Positions 18,805 through 27,280 of a DNA stretch of 64,000 nucleotides are shown here, in pieces (within the stretch, counting starts at the first letter, position 1; each line of letters opens with the position of its first letter). Made by a program: the position numbers and the translations under genes. The notes beneath the pieces are model-generated. The model did no database searches, was not told the origin of the DNA, and worked only from the letters and a program-made list of their open reading frames with translations. Source of the DNA: Planctomycetota bacterium (GTDB taxonomy: Bacteria; Planctomycetota; Planctomycetia; Planctomycetales; Planctomycetaceae); the NCBI GenBank assembly GCA_022600195.1, contig JAHZKX010000003.1, forward strand, positions 78,028 to 142,027, given 5' to 3'.

Positions 18805-19829
18805 AGTTCACGATCCCTCTGGAGTCAGTTATTAATTCAAAGTTGCAAAAGTCTGTTCGCTGAAAATCATAATAACGCGAACCACCATCCAGTTGTAGTC
18901 CCACATCATATCCATAGGCTTTGACGGAACCAGTTCACTTTGTGCACATCGCAGAAACCACCCGACTCCTAAGCCACTACACTGAAGAGGCAAGAATTTT
19001 GTCCGTCCCCATTTTTTCTTCGAGACACTGAAAAAACAGGACTTGACAACGTCTCGCCTTTCGAGAATATGCGTTATAAGCGTCGCGCGCGAGATGAGTG
19101 ATTTGCGCACTGCTTATCACGAACACTGAAAATCTCACTACTATAAAAGTCCCTGAGTTTTCTAAATCTTCACCTGATAAGTCAGCACCGGTTCCCGTTG
19201 TCTCGTACTTTATCGACACGCTTCGGTCACGATTCGACGCATATAAACCAGCGTTCGAACACGTATCGACAGCTATCAAACACGCTTCACGCATATAAAT
19301 GAACTTGACCCCCAGCTGCCCTTCGCAACAATCTTTCGCAGTCAATAAAAACCCGGGCAGGCGCAACACAGCTTCAGCCAACAACAACAAGAATCTGAGC
19401 AGCACGGCACGAGCCGCCGTTAGAAAGTAACAAACAGAATACCAGAAGAACAAATCCATAGAAGGCAGCCCCCTGTTGAAAGTAGCGCGTCAGGCAGGAT
19501 GCGGCCCCATGTGACCGCCCACCAGAAAAACGACCAACCCGCGAACAGCAATTCTACCCGATAGCCTCAATCAGGTAGCAGATGAAAATACAGCAGTGCA
19601 CACAGAACAGTACAATCCATAAATCAAAAAATGAACAGCATCGACCGGGTGGCACTTTTGGCTCGCATTCAGACCGGACACAGCACACAGGAAATCTGAT
19701 AAAATACAGAACAATGCACAAAAATCCTGTTTTCCAGCACGCCAGATATTGATAGGCTGAAACTTAATCGGACGAACAATTCATTTCGATATTAACAACA
19801 TTTTCAATCCTGTATTAAGAGTACCCGAT
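18805..19829. other. 1-kb gene-poor region with repeats
   Basis: No ORF here looks real: the frames that open have odd composition and no recognisable domain. It contains an imperfect direct repeat (19211-19247 and 19264-19299) and a GGGGACGGAC motif on the minus strand (about 19000-19013) of a kind often seen at repeat elements. The promoter of the SGNH-like gene should be at its right end. Confidence 0.5.
19211..19299. repeat. Imperfect direct repeat, two copies, 53-bp spacing
   Basis: Copies at 19211-19247 and 19264-19299 both start TATCGACA and end ACGCATATAAA, and share the CACGCTTC word, though it is shifted inside the unit. A third, weaker TTCGAACACG element lies between. No coding role is seen. 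Confidence 0.5.
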
Positions 19830-20807
19830 ATGTCATACCGCTCCCGAAGATTCGTTCCCTTTCTGTTCGTCTTATCGCTATTCATTTTCAACGAAACGAA
19901 TTCCCTGTCCCGGGCGGCTGATAAGAAAGAGACACTCAATGTTCTCTTTATCGGAAACAGCTATACCGCGCGCCACAAGCTGGCGCAAGTCGTCAAAAAA
20001 ATGGCAGAAGCCGGTAACCCATCCCTCACATTCAATCCCACAACGGTCATTTACGGCGGGAGAAGACTCGTCGATCACTGGAATCTGGGATCCCAAAACT
20101 ACGTCAAACTGCATGCGTTAACACGAGCCGAACAGGAACAGACCGTTGCCTCTCTGGAAAAAGCTTCCAAGGACCCGAAGAATCGTTATGCCAAAGGCGC
20201 CCTGTCACGGCATCGAAAACTGCTCAAAGATTTCGAATCACAACGCACAAAATGGGATGTGGTGATCTTACAGTCTTATCGTGATGACCTGAATGGAAAA
20301 GAATCACTCTACGCCGAGTATGCTCCCAGGTTCGTCGCGCTGGCCAAAGCGCAAAATGCCCGCGTGATACTCTACGAAACAACGCCCACAACTCAAAACG
20401 CCAAACCATTAAAAACCCCACCCAATCCAAAAGCGGTATTGAAAAAGGCGGGAGAGATCGCAGCCCTGGCGAAACAACTGGATGTCACAGCCGCCCCGAT
20501 GTCACTGGTGGGCTTGAATTGTCAAACAGAACGTCCCGACCTCACACTCCGTTTTGTGAATGACGCCCACCTGAATCAAACCATGGCTTATCTCACTGCA
20601 TGTACTTTGTATGCCGCACTATTTGACCGAAGCCCGGAAGGCTTGCCCGTGGATTCAATTACCGATATTCGGTTTCTCGATAACAAAGACCGAACGAAAG
20701 ACCGCGACGGCAAACCAATCACAACCACATTTTCCAAAACAGACCGTACCGACTTGCAACGCATTGCCTGGAAAAGCTACCAGCAATTCAAAAAACTTCG
20801 CGATTAA
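19830..20807 (+). CDS. Secreted SGNH-hydrolase-like protein
   Basis: 325 residues with a signal peptide (1-30, ending SRAAD). The mature N-terminus reads LNVLFIGNSYTARHKL, where Ser in G-N-S-Y-T matches block I of SGNH hydrolases (DUF4886-like). WDVVILQSYRDD is the next conserved strand and FVNDAHLNQTMAYLTA carries the D-x-x-H (Asp and His of the triad). The substrate is unknown; family members are esterases or carbohydrate deacylases. The gene stands alone between two non-coding stretches. Confidence 0.75.
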   Translation: MSYRSRRFVPFLFVLSLFIFNETNSLSRAADKKETLNVLFIGNSYTARHKLAQVVKKMAEAGNPSLTFNPTTVIYGGRRLVDHWNLGSQNYVKLHALTRAEQEQTVASLEKASKDPKNRYAKGALSRHRKLLKDFESQRTKWDVVILQSYRDDLNGKESLYAEYAPRFVALAKAQNARVILYETTPTTQNAKPLKTPPNPKAVLKKAGEIAALAKQLDVTAAPMSLVGLNCQTERPDLTLRFVNDAHLNQTMAYLTACTLYAALFDRSPEGLPVDSITDIRFLDNKDRTKDRDGKPITTTFSKTDRTDLQRIAWKSYQQFKKLRD

Positions 20808-20912
20808 TCGTTTCAAAATTTAACCCGTCAGGAATCTATTTTCGCCCCAACAGCAGATGAATATCTACGAGTACTGATAATATTTAAGGAGCTGGATTGC
20901 CCCTCTCAACCG

Positions 20913-20963
20913 TCGCGTATTCGCGATGAGCCGCAGGGCACTCGCCCCGGTTCTTAGCGAACC
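20913..20963. repeat. Cluster of three short hairpins, REP-like
   Basis: Three consecutive stem-loops: TCGCG/CGCGA (20913-20926), GGGC/GCCC (20936-20947) and GGTTC/GAACC (20949-20963). The GC-rich unit resembles interspersed extragenic repeats of planctomycetes. It lies between convergent genes, so it may also help terminate both. Confidence 0.5.
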
Positions 20964-21021
20964 AGAGAGATAAACGGACTGGACTCAACATATACAGTCC
21001 CAACTCCATTGATGTTTGTGG

Positions 21022-22239
21022 TTATAAATCCAACTGAACGCGCAGGCCGACCACGAGAGCATCGGAATGGATGCCGGAGGGAGTTTTGATGTATTGGAGG
21101 TCGGGTTGGATGCTCAGCGTGTCGTTGACTTTAGCTTTGTAAAATAGCTCCATCATGACTTCCTCATTGGTCCCCCCCTGCTTTAGCTGGACCCAGCCAA
21201 AACCTGCACCCGCGACATCTTCGTCGCGTCCGCGAAGCGGCCCCGTATAAGTAATTCCTGCTAATGCGTCTTCGGGGATCGTGTGAAAGGGTGAGTTGCC
21301 ACTAACATTGGTGGGATAATGTTGTGCGAAGAAAGACAGTCCCTGCGGATTTTCTGCGGTACTATTAGTCTCGCGAAACAGAACTTGCTCAAACTGAATG
21401 TAGTAGCCGAACGATCTGGGAATGATACCAGCGGGAACTTCGCCTGGCGTTTCATAAGTCATCCCCAGTGTAATTTTACCCGGTAAATTTTTAGCGGGAG
21501 TTGTGAATCGGTATTCGAGTTCGCCAATAAAAAGCGCCGAACCATTTTGGGAGAATGCACCATTTCCATCATTGCGATAGGCATCCCACACGCCGGCCTT
21601 GAATCCGATTGCAGGAGAGAATTCGGCCAGCAGGCTCACCGCCGGACTGGGAGCAGGAAAAGAAGGCAGTCCGGCTGAAGGTGATAAACTAAATGCAGAG
21701 TTAATAAAATCAGCGGCCATATCCATCGTGATAAATTCGGTACTCAGGTCTTGCTTGCCTGTTCGAAGGGTGACTTTATTTTCAAACAGACTAAATTCCC
21801 ACCAGAGCTCACTGATCTGGGTAATGTTTCTCAGCGAGTTGATATTACTGACAATTTGTGTCTCGCCGACATAATTTGCGGTCAGGCTGCGACCATGCGT
21901 ATTTTGTGCCAGTACGAAAGCTTTTCCCGGAATCGGCAGATTCATCTTGTCGAAATCGAGCGAGAGAGCAAGGTCGACCAGACCTTCGTAGTGTGTTGAA
22001 TCTTTAGTCGCGATGCCGCCATGTGCGTTGCTGAAGACTTCGCCGTAGTAGACAGGCTGAAATGAGATACCATTGTCAGAATCGAGCCAGGAAGACAGGA
22101 AACGCTGGTTTTCTTCGTTTTCTAAAACGCATTTGAAGGCTTCGGCTTCTTCCTCGACCGCGCATTCCTGACCGGCTGCCTGAGCGACAGGCAAAGCCAG
22201 AATCATGAGAATCAGCTGAAAGAAATTGTCAAGCCGCAC
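21022..22239 (-). CDS. Carbohydrate-selective porin, OprB-like
   Basis: About 405 residues if read from the GTG at 22239, which gives a workable signal peptide ending AQA. A TTG at 22302 would add 21 residues of poor composition and an ATG at 22206 would leave too short a signal, so the start is uncertain. The mature protein is a series of amphipathic beta strands with many aromatic residues, includes the OprB-like segments LWWEFSLFENKVTLRTGKQDL and DMAADFINSAFSLSPSAGLP, and ends in a strand with L-D-L-COOH as outer-membrane beta-barrels do. It would take up sugars or oligosaccharides through the outer membrane. Confidence 0.8.
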   Translation of the reverse strand: MRLDNFFQLILMILALPVAQAAGQECAVEEEAEAFKCVLENEENQRFLSSWLDSDNGISFQPVYYGEVFSNAHGGIATKDSTHYEGLVDLALSLDFDKMNLPIPGKAFVLAQNTHGRSLTANYVGETQIVSNINSLRNITQISELWWEFSLFENKVTLRTGKQDLSTEFITMDMAADFINSAFSLSPSAGLPSFPAPSPAVSLLAEFSPAIGFKAGVWDAYRNDGNGAFSQNGSALFIGELEYRFTTPAKNLPGKITLGMTYETPGEVPAGIIPRSFGYYIQFEQVLFRETNSTAENPQGLSFFAQHYPTNVSGNSPFHTIPEDALAGITYTGPLRGRDEDVAGAGFGWVQLKQGGTNEEVMMELFYKAKVNDTLSIQPDLQYIKTPSGIHSDALVVGLRVQLDL

Positions 22240-22480
22240 TGCCCACTCCCAGATACCGCAACACGCGCGATGCCAGAATAATATATAGCGTTCTATACAC
22301 AATATTCGGCATATTCGAGGGCTATGATCCAGTCTGGCAAATTGGCAAATCTAGGGGATAGTCAACGGCTGATTTAATAGTCCTCAAGCAAGCGAGACTC
22401 TGTGATAGAATCCACAAAAAGTGCGGTGTCTTTCTTTGAACTTCCCACTGACCGAATGTGAACGAGGGTCCAAAAGGATC

Positions 22481-22500
22481 AAAGGGGTCAGGTCTCTTTT
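22481..22500. repeat. REP-type terminal repeat, copy A
   Basis: AAAGGGGTCAGGTCTCTTTT at one end of the RAYT remnant. It is an inverted partner of the copy at 22773-22796, differing by one missing T in the core. The transposase stop codon (22488-22490, minus strand) lies inside it, as in intact RAYT units. Confidence 0.7.
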
Positions 22501-22737
22501 CTGGGTCTTCCTCGAGGGCGAGTTGTGCTTTCGAGGGACAATCGTACTACGGTGTTCCTGGTCCATTTATCATCGCCAAAGGGTGTGCCTCTGATAATGC
22601 ACTTTCTGACGGCAGCCAGTTCGGCGTCCGTTTGTAGTTTGTTAACCAGTGAACGCCATAGTCGTGGTAGCGGTTTTTTTAAGTTTTGTCAGCCACCCAG
22701 GTGTGTTCTGTTTTTGCTGTCGCGCCCAGACGGAACC
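22488..22737 (-). pseudogene. REP-associated tyrosine transposase (RAYT), C-terminal remnant
   Basis: Reading the minus strand gives the C-terminus of an IS200-like RAYT: segments VNKLQTDAELAAVRKCIIRG, TPFGDDKWTRNTVVRLSLES and TTRPRGRPRKET-stop match the family's 'NxPQTEAELxALRxSVNRGRPFG...ESTLRPRGRPRK' tail. Further upstream, in another frame, VWARQQKQNTPGWLTKL resembles the preceding family region. The two frames meet at a run of seven A (22674-22680), so one indel separates them. The catalytic Tyr and HUH parts are missing, and REP-type repeats lie at both ends. It is a dead, internally deleted element; this also explains the open plus-strand frame here, which I do not call. Confidence 0.85.
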
Positions 22738-22772
22738 TTACTCCTATTCCTCGGCACGTTTGTCGAGGCGAG

Positions 22773-22796
22773 AAAAAAAGAGACCTGCCCCTTTTT
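22773..22796. repeat. REP-type terminal repeat, copy B
   Basis: Inverted copy of 22481-22500 with core AGAGACCTGCCCCTTT, one base shorter in the core. With copy A it brackets the RAYT remnant. A small CCTCG/CGAGG hairpin lies just inside. Confidence 0.7.
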
Positions 22797-22912
22797 CTAT
22801 CCATTGATGATAAAATACTATATTCAACTTTTACTTAAGAGCTATGATGGCTCTTTGCTTTATCAAGAACTATTAGAATCCCTAGAGGTGAGTGGGGATC
22901 TGTAGTAAACTT

Positions 22913-25345
22913 TCAGTTCACCCCCAGATGCGTCTTCAAAAAGTTCAGACGCTTCCGTGAAGCCCAGGGGGTTTCTGCAGAGCCATGTCCGACTCCTGTT
23001 ACCAGGACAAACTCAAAGTCTTTATTATGTTGAATCAATTGATGAACCACCTGGGTGGTGCTGGCAGGATCGACGTTTCGATCCAGTTCACCCACAATCA
23101 ACATCAAGTTTCCCTCAAGCAAATGTGCGTTTGCAGAATTGGAATTGGCGATGTAACTTTCGTCGACGGGCCAACCCATCCACTGCTCATTCCACCAGAT
23201 TTTGTCCATCCGATTGTCATGACAGCCACAATCAGCAACAGCGACCTTATAAAAATCATGATGCCAGAGCAAAGCCGCCATTGCATTTTGGCCTCCCGCT
23301 GAACCACCGTAAATTCCAACTCGGGAAATATCCATCTGCGGGTATCTGGCTGCTGCTGCTTTGATCCAGGCAATGCGATCTGGAAACCCCGCATCGCGGA
23401 GATTCTTATAACAAACATCATGAAATGTTTTTGACCTCCAGGCTGTCCCCATACCATCGATCTGCACCACAATCATCCCTGCATCAGCAATTCGATGCTG
23501 GTGCCGATACCGGGTTCGAAAGGACTTGGGCACGTGGTGGCCATGAGGACCGGCGTAGATGTTTTCCACCACGGGATACGTCTTGTTAGGGTCGAACTCA
23601 AGTGGCCAGTGAATGATCCCCCAGATGTCAGTCTTTCCATCGCGTCCTTTGGCAACGAACCGTTCCGTCATGCGTCGCTTGCCGAATTTTGCGAGTGAAT
23701 CATCATGGTGCAGTTCACAAATCAGTTCGCCCGATTGACTGTCACGCAATTCTGAAACCGGAGCCAGATCGACCCGAGAATAGGTGTCGAGAAAGTACTT
23801 GCCTCCTTGTTCGAATTGAATCTGATGCGTGCCATCCCCTACTGTAAGAACCTCGAACTGACTCCCATCATAATTGACCCGGCAGAAATGTTCGTGGTAA
23901 GGGTCTTGATTTTTGTGTACGCCGACAGCGTAGAACCAGATTTGTTTCGCCCATGGATCAATTTTTTCAATCCGTTTCACATTCCAGTCACCGCTGGTCA
24001 CCTGGTTTAAAAGTTGACTGGTAGCACGACTGTACCGATAGAGATGATTCCAGCCACTCCGTTCACTCGCCCAGAGAATTTCATCCTGCCCTAATTCTTT
24101 AAAGACAAGTTTTCCTGAATTAGAATAGTGAATGAAGGTCTCGCTGGCTTCCTCAATAAACGTTTTTACCGAACCATCAACGACAGAGACTTCTAGCTCA
24201 CGGACCATTTGATGTCCGCGCCGGTTGTAATGTAACCAGAAACGATCACCGGACTCTGACCAGCCACGAAATCGCAAGTTCCAGGGATTATCAAACAGGC
24301 GATCAGATATCGGAATCTCTTTTTTACTTGGCAGGACAAATAACCTTAAAGTCTGTTTTGGTAATTCGTCTCCCGGCTTTCGATAGGTGTGACTCTGAAT
24401 CCGTGGTTGCAACTGATCAGCAGGCGACGATTCGATGAGATGCACTTGAGGCTCTGCCACACGATTCGTTTGAAATGCCAGCAGGTGTTTGGAATCGGGA
24501 GACCAGCGAACGTCGGGAGCTTCGTGCCCCCTGAACTGAAACGTATTGTCCGGAGCTCCATCTGAAGTCAGTTGAATCTTCTGATCGTCGTGGCGAATCC
24601 ATAGATTATGATCCCGAACGAAAGCCGTCCATTTCCCATCTGCAGAAACAGTTTTATTTTGCGTTTTTGCTCCCGTTCGACGTGGTGTATCTCGACGGAG
24701 ATTCTTCAGGACCCCCTCATCGATAACCAAAGAATCATCTCCTCTGGCGATAAAGCAACCCAGGTCGTTCCCTGATTTCTTACGAAGTAACCATGCGTGT
24801 CCTACATATGTGTGTTGCTTAAATTTCTGATTCGCGTCGATACTGCCATACAATCGCTTCTCACCAGAAGGACTGACCCAGTAAGCATTGATCGGCTCCT
24901 TCAAATGGTTGTGAACAATAATAGAAGTCGATTCTCCACCACCTTTACTTTTGCGCGCCGGCAGAAACAACCGCGAATCATTGCTTGTCGCTTTCATATC
25001 CTCAGAAGTAATCAATTCATATTCAGGCAACTTCAGTAGCCATGTGGTACCACGAATTTTCAAAAGGTGCTGTTGCTGAGACTCAGTCAAACGGAACTGT
25101 TCGACGACGAGTTTTTCAGCCGACACCTGCTCCTGAAGCACTTTCAACATCGCTTCAGCAAGTCGATGTCTGTCGAAGGCCGGCGTGCATTGGCGATCGG
25201 GAACGTTGACAACAAAGTAGTCCTTCTTAACTTGAAACCAACATCGATGGGAATCTTTGGTCCAACTCAGCCGGAGGGACTGTGCCACCGCGGGATACAT
25301 TATTGAAAGGACGAATAAACAAGTGAGAAGAGTTTTTCGTATCAT
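22913..25345 (-). CDS. Exported prolyl oligopeptidase-family (S9B, DPP-IV-like) peptidase
   Basis: 810 residues, signal peptide 1-21 ending AVA. The N-terminal two thirds form a beta-propeller of the DPP-IV type (segments such as SPDSKHLLAFQTNR and ASERSGWNHLYRY). The C-terminal alpha/beta hydrolase has the nucleophile in G-G-S-A-G-G (Ser682; most S9B members have G-x-S-Y-G-G), the Asp in VGELDRNVDP and the His in GVGHGSAE. It should remove N-terminal dipeptides from peptides in the periplasm. The Tyr-to-Ala change in the nucleophile elbow is found in some bacterial members. REP-type repeats lie on both sides (22481-22796 and 25420-25459). Confidence 0.9.
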   Translation of the reverse strand: MIRKTLLTCLFVLSIMYPAVAQSLRLSWTKDSHRCWFQVKKDYFVVNVPDRQCTPAFDRHRLAEAMLKVLQEQVSAEKLVVEQFRLTESQQQHLLKIRGTTWLLKLPEYELITSEDMKATSNDSRLFLPARKSKGGGESTSIIVHNHLKEPINAYWVSPSGEKRLYGSIDANQKFKQHTYVGHAWLLRKKSGNDLGCFIARGDDSLVIDEGVLKNLRRDTPRRTGAKTQNKTVSADGKWTAFVRDHNLWIRHDDQKIQLTSDGAPDNTFQFRGHEAPDVRWSPDSKHLLAFQTNRVAEPQVHLIESSPADQLQPRIQSHTYRKPGDELPKQTLRLFVLPSKKEIPISDRLFDNPWNLRFRGWSESGDRFWLHYNRRGHQMVRELEVSVVDGSVKTFIEEASETFIHYSNSGKLVFKELGQDEILWASERSGWNHLYRYSRATSQLLNQVTSGDWNVKRIEKIDPWAKQIWFYAVGVHKNQDPYHEHFCRVNYDGSQFEVLTVGDGTHQIQFEQGGKYFLDTYSRVDLAPVSELRDSQSGELICELHHDDSLAKFGKRRMTERFVAKGRDGKTDIWGIIHWPLEFDPNKTYPVVENIYAGPHGHHVPKSFRTRYRHQHRIADAGMIVVQIDGMGTAWRSKTFHDVCYKNLRDAGFPDRIAWIKAAAARYPQMDISRVGIYGGSAGGQNAMAALLWHHDFYKVAVADCGCHDNRMDKIWWNEQWMGWPVDESYIANSNSANAHLLEGNLMLIVGELDRNVDPASTTQVVHQLIQHNKDFEFVLVTGVGHGSAETPWASRKRLNFLKTHLGVN

Positions 25346-25419
25346 CGCTTTGACTCAATCTTAGTTCCAAAATATACTTCTTTTCCCCGCACGGGGTTAA
25401 AAGAGGCACAGGGCAAAAT

Positions 25420-25459
25420 AAAGGGTCAGGTTTCTTTGATTTGAATCCTGCCCCCTTTT
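25420..25459. repeat. Solo REP-type inverted repeat
   Basis: AAAGGGTCAGGTTTCTTT (25420-25437) faces the inverted GAATCCTGCCCCCTTTT (25444-25460), a compact palindromic version of the RAYT-end repeat at 22481/22773. No transposase is left nearby, so this looks like a mobilised REP unit. It sits upstream of the S9 peptidase gene. Confidence 0.7.
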
Positions 25460-25675
25460 CATACTTTGTATTATTCCTGTCAGGAATATTTCAATAGCGT
25501 TTTACATTTTTTTACATTCCACAATTTTTACAATCAGAGTTTCGTTACGAACACTGATTGAATCGTTTCTGGGTAGACAGTAAAAGATGCCAGGAAACTT
25601 TAATTGACGGGACGAGCGCAGCGAACAGAAAATGGACCGTGAATCTGGGCGATCAAACATCGACCTCTTTGGATT

Positions 25676-26011
25676 TTAGTATGAAATAAAAGAGGGAAGA
25701 GCGATAAACAATACAAACATTCCGATCCCAATAACGAGTGCTATCACATAGAAAAGCCATCGCCATGACAATTGGGATATTTTTTCCTTTTCGTTCGGGT
25801 CACGTACTATCACTCCAGCTAATATGACAATTATTGGAATATATAAAAACGGGACGAGTAGCAGAGAGAGCCAGCAAACAAGGAATCCGAAAAAAGGACC
25901 TAACTTTGATGAAAGCGATTCGCGTTTAGAAAGATAGAGAAATGTAAGACCCCAATATGCCAGAGACAGAACAATATGAATGCCTAACAAAACCCAGTCA
26001 TTAAAATACAT
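25676..26011 (-). CDS. Small membrane protein, not recognised
   Basis: 111 residues, three or four predicted membrane helices (about 6-26, 38-70 as one or two, 88-108) with a short charged loop (VRDPNEKEKISQ). No family recognised. The composition is AT-rich compared with the larger neighbours. First of three small orphan genes in a row on the minus strand, in the pocket flanked by REP elements. Confidence 0.6.
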   Translation of the reverse strand: MYFNDWVLLGIHIVLSLAYWGLTFLYLSKRESLSSKLGPFFGFLVCWLSLLLVPFLYIPIIVILAGVIVRDPNEKEKISQLSWRWLFYVIALVIGIGMFVLFIALPSFISY

Positions 26012-26091
26012 TCCTCAATCCAATCATGCCGTATGTTACCTGCTCCTCGTTTAACACATTCAACCCTGCCTTTTTATACCCACTACGAAAC

Positions 26092-26469
26092 TTAGTGAGA
26101 TCGTTGCCATTTTTTAAAAAGTTCAATTTGTGTAGCCAGTATTGAAGCAGGCCAACCACTCATATGACCAGCTCCATAACCCGGAACTGGTTTTGATAAT
26201 GTGCCTCCAATCACGACTCGCTTCCCCGACCATCTCTTAAGTACTTTTTCATTCAAGGCAAAAGCTTCTGATCCAATATCAATCCATAAGCTGGAATGTT
26301 CCCAACACCAACTCACATCCGAAGATTGTCTTCTTTCTAATTTAGGCCAATGAGATACAGAATGGTCTTCAAATTCAAAACTTAATAGTCCACTAACAAA
26401 AATGTATTTCCCATCTAAAGTCTCTAATCCATCTATAGCATCATTGACCGTCATTATTTTGATGTTCAT
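26092..26469 (-). CDS. Hypothetical cytosolic protein
   Basis: 125 residues, no signal. It begins with MTVNDAIDGLETLDGKYIFVSGLLSFEFEDHS in two readable pieces, suggesting a small beta-barrel (OB-like) fold, with LKRWSGKRVVIGGTLSKP as a later strand. I know of scattered bacterial hypothetical proteins with this 'L-x-G-K-x-V-x-V-x-G-x-L' pattern, but no function. AT-rich like its neighbours. Possibly part of a recently gained cassette. Confidence 0.6.
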   Translation of the reverse strand: MNIKIMTVNDAIDGLETLDGKYIFVSGLLSFEFEDHSVSHWPKLERRQSSDVSWCWEHSSLWIDIGSEAFALNEKVLKRWSGKRVVIGGTLSKPVPGYGAGHMSGWPASILATQIELFKKWQRSH

Positions 26470-26592
26470 TAAAATTTAACTTTTCATTATTCATCATAAT
26501 CAAAACACTGAAATCCTTAGACACAAAAACATGCCTCATGTTTGCGTTTCAAATCTGCACAAAGAGACAAAGAAATCAGGAATCAATAAAAC

Positions 26593-27090
26593 CTAACTCT
26601 GTAGTTCTTGCAACCTATTCATGTGGGCATTAATAAACCGGTCAACTTGAACCCAAGCTTCTGAGTCATGTTTGTCTCTGTAGGTAGTGATATATTTTTC
26701 ATATTGTTCTTGAGTCTTTTTCAGTGCTTTTCCGCGAAGGCTCAGAATGATATTATTCTCAAATAAACCCTCATTTGCTCCGAAACATAAATATTCGTAT
26801 TGATTGAGAACTGCAAACACATGACCTTCAAGTTCCTTATTCTCTGAAATTGTTTCATAAACGAGATCCTTGGAATTCGAACAAAGTTGCATAATCACAG
26901 TAACCGATGCTGACACACGATGATTGAGTTCATCTAGCTCTCGCAATGTTCGTGCCTCTAATGATTGCTTTATGTTTTCCTTGTGCTGTCTGTGCCCCCA
27001 CCACGCAAGTACCAGCGGAATGGAAACTGTAGCTAATGCCGAGACAACAGAACTCATTGATGATACATCATCAGGACAGTTACAGTTCAT
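26593..27090 (-). CDS. Membrane-anchored DUF4760-like protein
   Basis: 165 residues. One hydrophobic helix (about 12-32: SVVSALATVSIPLVLAWW), then a helical, charged cytosolic part with AVLNQYEYLCFGANEGLFEN, which looks like the core of DUF4760-type proteins (a conserved 'LNxxExLxxGxxxGxxD'). Function unknown. Its position among small orphan genes beside REP elements suggests accessory DNA. Confidence 0.6.
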   Translation of the reverse strand: MNCNCPDDVSSMSSVVSALATVSIPLVLAWWGHRQHKENIKQSLEARTLRELDELNHRVSASVTVIMQLCSNSKDLVYETISENKELEGHVFAVLNQYEYLCFGANEGLFENNIILSLRGKALKKTQEQYEKYITTYRDKHDSEAWVQVDRFINAHMNRLQELQS

Positions 27091-27280
27091 AAGATATCCT
27101 TTACTCTACCCCTAATACCCAACCATAAATTCTAATAGTTTGATTACAAATCAAGCGAAGATGCTATATTCTTTCTGATGTAGATATAAACCTGCCATGT
27201 CTTTTTGTCATCCAGCAGTTACGATAATCTGATCACCAATTTCTACAATACTATTCCTGGTCCGTGTATTCATCATTCTC

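Noticed and set aside
18977..19459. 160-codon minus-strand frame in the gene-poor region
   Set aside because: Cys/Leu-rich shadow composition, no domain, overlaps the direct repeats.
22525..22905. 126-codon plus-strand frame
   Set aside because: It is the antisense of the RAYT remnant and its repeats; the minus strand has the recognisable sequence.
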